DNA of 64,000 nucleotides. Source: Acinetobacter dispersus (lineage in GTDB: Bacteria; Pseudomonadota; Gammaproteobacteria; Pseudomonadales; Moraxellaceae). The position numbers were made by a program, and so were the translations under genes. Where the stretch lies: assembly GCF_009884975.1 (NCBI RefSeq), contig NZ_CP041970.1, positions 3,224,001 to 3,288,000 of the forward strand, read 5' to 3'. Shown one piece after another: positions 57,280 to 64,000 of the stretch. Positions within the stretch are counted from its first letter, which is position 1. Each line of letters starts with the position of its first letter. The notes below the pieces were generated by a model. It did no database searches, was not told where the DNA came from, and worked only from the letters and a program-made list of their open reading frames with translations.

Positions 57280-58116
57280 ATGTCGAAAAAACTAAAAATG
57301 CTCACTTTATCTATTTCAATGATGCTGGGCTTACCCTTGATGGCTTGCCAGAGCTTTAGTCAACAAAAGCAGCAAATAATGACACAGGAACGTGAACAAC
57401 AGCAGATTGCGAGTTTATTCCAAAATGCTCAAACTAGTGGTGTTTTGGTCATTTATGATGGAAAGAAAATTCAAAAATTTGGCAATGATGTACATCGTGC
57501 AGATCAGCGCTATATCCCAGCCTCGACCTTTAAAATGCTGAATGCGTTAATTGGTATACAGCATCATAAAACTACGCCAAAAGAAGTCTTTAAATGGGAT
57601 GGACAGAAACGCGCATTCAGTAGTTGGGAAAAAGATCTCACATTAGCTGAGGCAATGCAGGCATCGGCTGTGCCTGTGTATCAAGAGCTGGCACGACGTA
57701 TTGGTCTGGAGCTGATGACTCGTGAAGTTAAGCGAGTGGGCTATGGAAATAAGAATATTGGGACACAAGTCGATAACTTTTGGTTGGTTGGTCCATTAAA
57801 AATTACGCCTGTGGAGGAAGTACGTTTTGCCTACGCATTGGCGAAGCAAAAGCTGCCATTTGATCAGTCAACTCAGCAACAAGTAAAAGGCATGTTATTG
57901 GTAGATGAGGTTCAAGGCACTAAGATCTACGCTAAAAGTGGTTGGGGGATGGACGTTAGCCCACAAGTGGGATGGTGGACAGGTTGGATAGAGCAAGCAA
58001 ATGGCAAGATCACCGCATTTTCATTAAATATGGAAATGAGTCGACCTGAGCATACTGAGGCACGGAAGGCGATTGTTTATCAAGCTTTGCAGCAGCTAGA
58101 TTTATTGGCGAATTAG
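57280..58116 (+). CDS. blaOXA: OXA-type class D beta-lactamase (chromosomal)
   Basis: Serine beta-lactamase, 278 aa from the ATG at 57280; other in-frame starts (57244 GTG, 57274 ATG) are possible because none has a good ribosome site. The signal peptide ends in a lipobox LMAC (Cys23), so it is probably a lipoprotein. Active-site motifs are complete: STFK (82-85), SAV (129-131), YGN (155-157) and KSG (219-221). Phe113 and Met224 could form the hydrophobic bridge of carbapenem-hydrolysing OXA enzymes. It most resembles intrinsic Acinetobacter OXA families; I do not assign the subgroup. No insertion sequence flanks it. Confidence 0.93.
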   Translation: MSKKLKMLTLSISMMLGLPLMACQSFSQQKQQIMTQEREQQQIASLFQNAQTSGVLVIYDGKKIQKFGNDVHRADQRYIPASTFKMLNALIGIQHHKTTPKEVFKWDGQKRAFSSWEKDLTLAEAMQASAVPVYQELARRIGLELMTREVKRVGYGNKNIGTQVDNFWLVGPLKITPVEEVRFAYALAKQKLPFDQSTQQQVKGMLLVDEVQGTKIYAKSGWGMDVSPQVGWWTGWIEQANGKITAFSLNMEMSRPEHTEARKAIVYQALQQLDLLAN

Positions 58117-58996
58117 ATTCTTTCTAAAGTCTCAAAAAAAGACCCAGCTTTTGGGAAAGCTGGGCTGAGAAAGGATGTTTAACTTGGGGGAGAAAACATC
58201 CTAGAGGGTTACTGGTATAAATTCTGGAATCTTTCTATGCTTGAATTATGTTCTCTGGAACGTAATTTGTGAAATTGATAATTTTTATACTTAGGATAGG
58301 GTTACTCGATTAATGGCTAGATGAAATATTCAAAAAAAGAAACTTTGTTTGAAAAGCAGATGATATTGATTTTAATAGAAAAAGGTGCATTTTAACTATT
58401 TTTTCATGCTGATTTATATTTGTATGAGTGATTAGCTCGATTTTGATCTATGTCTGAGGAATCAGGGTAATGAATGCTTAAGGTGAATCTTTCGTAGTTT
58501 GTTTATCAATGATAGGTCGAGTTTTGAAACTAAATAATATGATTGAAAAATATAAAGAAAAATAAACTAACCATGGCTGCTTAGGATGTTAAAAATTATT
58601 GATGTGAATGAGGGGAATATATATTGTGTAACAGAGCTGAAAGTTATTTGTTATTCATAAATCGTATAAGGTTAATATCATTATGAATATTAGTTCTAAG
58701 AGAATTAAAAACTAAATCTATTCAAAAAATATCTTAATTTCAATCTTTTGCAAGGATGTTGCTGTAGTAAAAAGATATATTATTCAGTAGTTTAATAAAT
58801 AAAAAAGATTTATTTAAATAAAAATCATTCTCAATAAATGTATTAAATGATGAATTCTCTACTTAATAATGACAATAAAGATTAATGTAACCAAAAAACT
58901 TAGTTAATGCGTGGTCGTGTCATTTAGAATTCGGGTAAAATTAAGTTCTGTTTAAAAATCAATAGAGATCGTTTTTGAAAAGTACAAGGTGCCTGA
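58117..58996. other. 880-base AT-rich gap between OXA and the diguanylate cyclase
   Basis: There is no ORF I can support on either strand. The left edge holds a minus-strand small-RNA candidate (58134-58216). A weaker Fur-like site (AATCATTCTCA, about 58823-58833) lies about 165 bases before the diguanylate cyclase start. The rest is AT-rich sequence without recognisable structure. Confidence 0.5.
58134..58216 (-). ncRNA. Candidate small RNA with C-rich loop and intrinsic terminator
   Basis: Read on the minus strand, a hairpin AGGATGTTT / AAACATCCT (58202-58172) exposes the 13-base loop TCTCCCCCAAGTT, and a terminator CCCAGCTTT-CCCA-AAAGCTGGG (58164-58143) then runs into seven T. No minus-strand gene lies upstream for more than 2.6 kb. 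A promoter-like TTCAAG-N18-TTTATA precedes it by a suitable distance, predicting an RNA of about 80 bases. C-rich loops of this kind commonly pair with Shine-Dalgarno sequences. Family not recognised. Confidence 0.58.
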
Positions 58997-60718
58997 ATGG
59001 AGCGTGAATTAAAAAGCTCAAAATTACGTTCTGAGCAGATTAGCCGTCGCCTCTTTTTCTGCATGATAGTCATTATCTTTTCGATTTTTTATCTCTCCAT
59101 TCCTTTAATTATTAATAGTTATCAAGAATATATAAAATCAGAACAAACACTCACTGAAATTACCTGCCTCCGTACATTAGTCAAAACAGCCAATAAAATT
59201 TCTAGAGAACGGGCACCTTCCAATAAAGTGATGTCGAGTCAACCAGATGTGTTATTGGAAAATCAAAAAGAATTATTCGAGTATCGAAAGATTGTTGATG
59301 CAGAAATTGATAACACCATTGAAGTTTTAAAACAAAACGGTTTTAGGCTGATTGCTTATGAATTGGAAACAGATTTAAAAGTTAAATTGGCTGCAGCACG
59401 GGCCATTGTTGATGCCTATGCCAGTACACCGCATGCTGAGCGCACGTCGAAGCAATATGATCATGCGATTTTATCAATGTTTAGTGTTTGGGATGAAAGC
59501 CGTGAGTTCTTAACCTGGTTATTGGTTCGTTCCAATAGTAAGAACAGCAAGATGTCGAATTACTTCACTTCGATTTTGGTGCTCACTGATATGCGTGATC
59601 AAGCAGGGCGAGTTGCGTCCAATGTCATGGCACCAGTGACATTTGGTGAAAAAATTTCAGATGAAAATCGAGCACGATCATTACAGACACAGCATCAAGC
59701 GATCTATCTTTGGGAGTTAATTGATACGATCCAGCCTGAACAATCGAAGACACCTGAATATGTAGATTTATATCGTCGTGTTAAAACGGAATTTTTAGAT
59801 AAAGGATTACCTATTGTTGCGCGCTTATTGGATGAAAGTAAAAATAATAAGGCGTACTTTCTGTCTGGGACACAATTGACAGAACGTATGGTGGGAAAAT
59901 TTACTCCAGTGATGGATTTGCAAAGCTATATTCTGGATTACAGCATTCGAGTTGCAGTGAATGAAAATAAATTCGCAAAGCGACAGTTCATTTTTACTTT
60001 AGTTATTTCTAGCCTGTCTTTATTGATTGCAATTTTCACCATGATTTATGCCAAGCGCAAGGTGTTCAGTCCTCTGATCCATGCCCGTGATATGATTTTG
60101 CGTTTATCAGAAACCTCGGATGAACTTCCTTCAGGTAAAAATAATAGGGAAGAATTTGTCTCGCTATTTGAAGCGATTGATAAACTAAATGGGATGTTAA
60201 AGCAGCGCGATACCATGGAATTGCAACTCAAGCAGATTGCAAATTCAGATGCGTTAACAGGCGTGGCAAACCGTTTGGCTTTGGATGAGTATATTCAGGC
60301 TCTTGAATCCAAGCCCGAGGGGTTGTCTCAGACGTGTGTGATTGCGATTGATATTGATAATTTTAAGTTTGTAAATGATCAATATGGGCATATTGTTGGT
60401 GATCAGGTGATTACCATGATTGCGGATCAGCTCAAGTATAACGTTCGTGGATCTGATTTAATCGTGCGTTATGGCGGTGATGAGTTCTTGGTGGTGATTG
60501 AAAATATTCAGATGACGGCTGCAAAAGTAGTGGCAGAGAGTATTCGTTCCGCAATTTTAAAAGAAAAAATCGTTATTCCGAATGTGGCTGAGTCGATTCA
60601 GGTGTCTGTCAGTATTGGTGTTGCGATTGGGGCAAATAGCTGGTTAGAGTTGTTAGAAAAAGCGGATCAGTCATTGCTCAAAGCGAAGGCGAAAGGGAAG
60701 AATATTGTAGAGACTTAA
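58997..60718 (+). CDS. Diguanylate cyclase with periplasmic sensor domain
   Basis: A 573 aa inner-membrane GGDEF protein. Transmembrane helices lie at about 19-41 and 329-351 and enclose a 285-residue helical periplasmic sensor region. A short HAMP-like linker follows, then a GGDEF domain with an intact GGDEF at 493-497 and an RGSD inhibitory site at 484-487. It should make cyclic di-GMP in response to an unknown external signal. The start has an AAGGTG ribosome site. It is monocistronic, and a terminator follows. Confidence 0.9.
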   Translation: MERELKSSKLRSEQISRRLFFCMIVIIFSIFYLSIPLIINSYQEYIKSEQTLTEITCLRTLVKTANKISRERAPSNKVMSSQPDVLLENQKELFEYRKIVDAEIDNTIEVLKQNGFRLIAYELETDLKVKLAAARAIVDAYASTPHAERTSKQYDHAILSMFSVWDESREFLTWLLVRSNSKNSKMSNYFTSILVLTDMRDQAGRVASNVMAPVTFGEKISDENRARSLQTQHQAIYLWELIDTIQPEQSKTPEYVDLYRRVKTEFLDKGLPIVARLLDESKNNKAYFLSGTQLTERMVGKFTPVMDLQSYILDYSIRVAVNENKFAKRQFIFTLVISSLSLLIAIFTMIYAKRKVFSPLIHARDMILRLSETSDELPSGKNNREEFVSLFEAIDKLNGMLKQRDTMELQLKQIANSDALTGVANRLALDEYIQALESKPEGLSQTCVIAIDIDNFKFVNDQYGHIVGDQVITMIADQLKYNVRGSDLIVRYGGDEFLVVIENIQMTAAKVVAESIRSAILKEKIVIPNVAESIQVSVSIGVAIGANSWLELLEKADQSLLKAKAKGKNIVET

Positions 60719-60778
60719 CGCTTGTGCGGAAGGTGTGATGCTTATTTTGCTTTAGGTATCTTGAAATATTGAATCAAA

Positions 60779-60810
60779 AACAGGATTAAGTTTGTGTACT
60801 TAATCCTGTT
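60779..60810. terminator. Hairpin between the diguanylate cyclase and uvrA genes
   Basis: AACAGGATTAAGT / ACTTAATCCTGTT, a perfect 13-bp stem in a convergent gap. The A-run on the left makes it a terminator mainly for uvrA on the minus strand. Confidence 0.78.
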
Positions 60811-60838
60811 AGAGAACTCTAATCCTTTATAAGAAGTA

Positions 60839-63670
60839 TCACTTCAATAAAGGTTTTAAGAACTTCGCTGTATGTGAAATTTTAGATTTCACCACTTGCT
60901 CAGGTGTTCCTTCGGCAATAATTTGACCACCACCCGAACCACCTTCAGGGCCTAGATCAATCACCCAATCCGCGGTCTTGATCACATCTAGATTATGCTC
61001 GATCACTACGATGGTATTCCCCTTATTGCGTAGCTCATACAAAATGTCGAGTAATTTGGCAATATCATGGAAATGCAGACCTGTAGTCGGTTCATCCAAG
61101 ATATATAAGGTTCGACCTGTATCACGTTTTGCCAACTCACGTGCCAGTTTCACACGTTGGGCTTCACCACCCGAAAGAGTCGTCGCTGCTTGTCCTAAAC
61201 GAATATAACCAAGCCCGACTTGGGTTAAAGTATCTAAACGACGATGAATCACAGGTATTGCACTAAAGAACTCAGCGGCATCTTCCACCGTCATTTCCAG
61301 TACATCAGAAATATTTTTGCCTTTATAACCGACTTCTAAGGTTTCACGGTTATAACGCTTACCATGGCAGGCATCGCATGGCACATACATATCTGGAAGG
61401 AAGTGCATCGCCACCTTGATCATGCCATCGCCTTCACAGGCTTCACAACGTCCACCTTTCACGTTAAACGAGAAACGGCCTGCACTATAACCACGCGCTT
61501 TGGCTTCAGGTGTTTGCGCAAACAATTCACGAATCGGGGTGAATAAACCTGTATAGGTTGCAGGGTTTGAACGTGGAGTACGACCAATTGGACTTTGGTC
61601 AATATCGACCACTTTATCCAAATGCTGTAAGCCATCAATTGAATCAAATTTTTCCGCAGTCAGCGTGGTTGCACCATTCAGTTGAGTCGCAGCTAAAGGC
61701 AATAAAGTGCGGTTAATCAAGGTTGATTTACCTGAACCTGAAACCCCTGTGACACAGGTCATGATGCCCAATGGAATGGTTAAATCCACATTCTGTAAGT
61801 TATGCCCGCTTGCGCCAGACAACTTGATGACTTCATCTGGACGTGGCGATTGAGTACGCTGTTTCGGCACTTCAATCTTCAATTTACCTGACAGATATTG
61901 ACCTGTGAGGGAGTCAGGATGATTGGCCAACTCATCATAAGTACCTTCAGCAATCACCGCACCGCCATGAATACCCGCACCTGGCCCGATATCAATAATA
62001 TGGTCAGCGGCACGAATTGCATCTTCATCATGCTCAACGACCAATACGGTATTACCTAGATCACGTAGGCGAATCAGAGTTTGTAATAAGCGATCATTAT
62101 CACGTTGATGTAGACCAATCGAAGGTTCATCCAGTACATACATTACGCCCATTAAACCTGCACCAATTTGTGAGGCCAGACGAATACGTTGCGCTTCACC
62201 GCCTGAAAGGGTTTCGGCTGAACGTGCCAAGCTGAGATAGTTCAGGCCAACGCTGACCAGAAAGTGTAAGCGCTCACGAATCTCTTTAAAGATTTTATCG
62301 GCGATTTCACCTTTGGCACCTTCAAGATTTAGGTCTTGATAATAGTGTTCAGCATCACCAATCGACATTTTAGTGATTTGTGCAATGGTCTTGTCTTTGA
62401 CCCGCACATGGCGTGAGATTTCATTGAGACGTGAGCCACCGCAAGCATCACATGCTGCATTGGATAAGTATTGCGCTAAATCATCACGCACATAATTCGA
62501 TTCTGTTTCGCGGTAGCGACGTTCTAAATGCGGCAAAATCCCTTCAAAGGCTTGCACACGACTGTGTTTACGACCACGTTCATCGATATAGCTCAGATCA
62601 ATTTTCTCTTTACCTGTGCCTTGCAAGAATTTTTTCTGAGTGTCTTTATCTAGACTATTCCAAGGTTGATCGAGATCAATACTGAAATGATCCGCGACTT
62701 TTTGCAGCATGGTGTAGTAATACGGACGTTGTCGATCCCAACCACGAATTGCACCTTGGCTGATTGAAATTTCAGGATTTGGAATCAGTTTATCGGAACT
62801 GAAATGGCTACGTGTTCCTAAACCATCACAGACTGGGCAGGCACCAAACGGGTTATTGAATGAGAATAGACGTGGTTCAAGTTCAGCCACGGCACGATCA
62901 CATTCTGGGCAAGAATGTTTTGCTGAAAAAACACGTTCAGGATGTTCGCCATTCATCCACGATAGCACTGCAATATCACCGCCTAGACGTAATGCAGTTT
63001 CAAACGATTCTGCGATACGGTTACCGAGATCATCACGCACTTTAAAACGATCGACGACGACTTCAATGGTATGTTTCTTCTTTTTGTCTAGCTCAGGTGG
63101 AGTATCGATATCAATGATTTCACCATCGACACGCGCACGCACAAAGCCTTGGCCTTGCAGCTGTTCAAACAGTTGAGTGTATTCACCTTTACGCTCACGG
63201 ACTACAGGAGCGAGCAACATCAGTGCAGTGCCTTCTTCAAGGCTTTTTACTGCATCAACCATTTCTGAAATGGTTTGTGCCACCATCGGCAGATCATGTT
63301 CAGGGCAGTAAGGTGTACCGACACGGGCATAGAGCAAACGTAAATAGTCGTAAATTTCAGTAATGGTACCGACGGTTGAACGAGGGTTATGACTGGTCGA
63401 CTTTTGCTCAATCGCAATTGCAGGGGAGAGACCTTCAATTGAATCGACTTCTGGTTTTTCCATTTGTGACAGGAATTGACGAGCATAGGCCGAAAGTGAT
63501 TCGACATAGCGACGTTGACCTTCGGCATACAAGGTATCAAAAGCCAGTGATGATTTACCAGAGCCAGAAAGTCCCGTAATCACCACAAACTTGTCACGTG
63601 GAATATCGAGTGACACATTTTTTAAATTATGGGTACGTGCGCCTCGAATACGGATATGACTTTGACTCAT
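60839..63670 (-). CDS. uvrA: UvrABC system protein A
   Basis: ATPase that recognises DNA damage in nucleotide excision repair. The 943 aa protein has two ABC modules, each with Walker A ([14 protein letters not shown] and [14 protein letters not shown]) and the signature LSGGEAQR. It also has zinc fingers ([11 protein letters not shown]...CPVC and CEACEGDGM...CDACHGKRY) and the [22 protein letters not shown] and [23 protein letters not shown] segments. Full length. The upstream region shows no LexA box, as expected for Acinetobacter. Confidence 0.97.
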   Translation of the reverse strand: MSQSHIRIRGARTHNLKNVSLDIPRDKFVVITGLSGSGKSSLAFDTLYAEGQRRYVESLSAYARQFLSQMEKPEVDSIEGLSPAIAIEQKSTSHNPRSTVGTITEIYDYLRLLYARVGTPYCPEHDLPMVAQTISEMVDAVKSLEEGTALMLLAPVVRERKGEYTQLFEQLQGQGFVRARVDGEIIDIDTPPELDKKKKHTIEVVVDRFKVRDDLGNRIAESFETALRLGGDIAVLSWMNGEHPERVFSAKHSCPECDRAVAELEPRLFSFNNPFGACPVCDGLGTRSHFSSDKLIPNPEISISQGAIRGWDRQRPYYYTMLQKVADHFSIDLDQPWNSLDKDTQKKFLQGTGKEKIDLSYIDERGRKHSRVQAFEGILPHLERRYRETESNYVRDDLAQYLSNAACDACGGSRLNEISRHVRVKDKTIAQITKMSIGDAEHYYQDLNLEGAKGEIADKIFKEIRERLHFLVSVGLNYLSLARSAETLSGGEAQRIRLASQIGAGLMGVMYVLDEPSIGLHQRDNDRLLQTLIRLRDLGNTVLVVEHDEDAIRAADHIIDIGPGAGIHGGAVIAEGTYDELANHPDSLTGQYLSGKLKIEVPKQRTQSPRPDEVIKLSGASGHNLQNVDLTIPLGIMTCVTGVSGSGKSTLINRTLLPLAATQLNGATTLTAEKFDSIDGLQHLDKVVDIDQSPIGRTPRSNPATYTGLFTPIRELFAQTPEAKARGYSAGRFSFNVKGGRCEACEGDGMIKVAMHFLPDMYVPCDACHGKRYNRETLEVGYKGKNISDVLEMTVEDAAEFFSAIPVIHRRLDTLTQVGLGYIRLGQAATTLSGGEAQRVKLARELAKRDTGRTLYILDEPTTGLHFHDIAKLLDILYELRNKGNTIVVIEHNLDVIKTADWVIDLGPEGGSGGGQIIAEGTPEQVVKSKISHTAKFLKPLLK

Positions 63671-63878
63671 AAATACATCTCAATAAGCTGAATATGAAAA
63701 CGTGTATATGATAGCGATTTAAAATCGTTCAAGTGGTATAAAAATAATTAAAACGACAAATTGTGACGGTTAATGAACTGGTTCACATTTATCTCACGCT
63801 AAGCGCCTAGTATTTTTAGCATTCAATGCCTCAGATTACCATGTAAAAATTGATCACTTATTAAAATAGATATTTTAC

Positions 63879-63893
63879 TAGACGACTGGTCTA
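63879..63893. promoter_or_regulatory. Operator-like palindrome before the TetR gene
   Basis: TAGAC-GACTG-GTCTA lies about 20 bases upstream of the TetR-family start, a typical position for an autoregulatory TetR site. Confidence 0.55.
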
Positions 63894-63914
63894 ATATTGA
63901 TTTATAGTGTGGCT

Positions 63915-64000
63915 ATGAAACGATCAAATAAAAGTGAAGCCACTCGACAGCACATTCTCGATACCAGCTTTGAATTGGTATTACGTAAAGGTTTTGTTGG
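63915..64000 (+). CDS. TetR-family regulator, N-terminal fragment (3' end outside window)
   Basis: The first 28 or so residues (MKRSNKSEATRQHILDTSFE...) match the start of the TetR DNA-binding domain: the helix before the helix-turn-helix and the LVLRKGFVG turn. The gene runs off the end of the window, so the effector and targets cannot be judged. It is divergent from uvrA across 244 bases. Confidence 0.8.
   Translation, partial: MKRSNKSEATRQHILDTSFELVLRKGFV

Noticed and set aside
63671..63914. LexA box upstream of uvrA
   Set aside because: No CTGT-N8-ACAG match; Acinetobacter is known to lack a classic LexA.

Overview
The window is a stretch of gammaproteobacterial chromosome that looks like Acinetobacter (Moraxellaceae). 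Support comes from the moderately AT-rich composition, an intrinsic-type OXA class D beta-lactamase, two Acinetobacter-type putative porins sharing the same internal motif, and the order murG-murC-ddlB-ftsQ-ftsA-ftsZ-lpxC. I do not assign a species. Genes are densely packed. I saw no rRNA, tRNA, CRISPR array, prophage or insertion sequence.

Layout. 1-7.3 kb: end of dsbD, a glutathione S-transferase, a membrane diguanylate cyclase, an esterase, a DUF2147 protein, an ArsC-like reductase, exonuclease III and pyrE. The gap 5303-5728 holds a minus-strand RNA candidate with GGA motifs in hairpin loops (CsrB/RsmZ type). 7.3-16.2 kb: an accessory block, visibly more AT-rich in part, with a second D-Ala-D-Ala ligase, a GNAT acetyltransferase, an SDR that lacks its catalytic Tyr, and a six-gene cluster that reads as a polyprenyl-phosphate D-arabinofuranose pathway (UbiA-type phosphoribosyltransferase, PAP2-like phosphatase, GtrA, DprE1, DprE2) plus a large membrane protein that could be the sugar transferase. 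16.2-28.4 kb: DUF3565/OhrR-like regulator/glutathione peroxidase, gshB, the division and cell-wall cluster, lpxC, dciA and an M23 peptidase. 28.6-41.5 kb: aceE-aceF, a yybP-ykoY riboswitch before a Mn-exporter-type gene, an MBL protein, guaB, glmM, pdxH and recJ.

41.5-64 kb: porin 1, prfB with its programmed +1 frameshift, an ArsR regulator with an Old Yellow Enzyme, waaA, rsmE, an MscS channel, acs, a dimethyl sulfone monooxygenase operon (msuE-sfnG), a NarL-type response regulator, porin 2, the OXA beta-lactamase, a second membrane diguanylate cyclase, uvrA and the start of a TetR gene. The two long gaps beside the OXA gene hold terminators that match no neighbouring gene. One lies about 200 bp after a good Fur-box match. 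The other follows a hairpin with a C-rich loop. Both are small-RNA candidates.

How it fits together: most of the window is housekeeping (envelope precursor synthesis, division, central carbon, nucleotide and cofactor synthesis). The unusual content is the mycobacterial-style arabinose-donor pathway and the set of likely regulatory RNAs.
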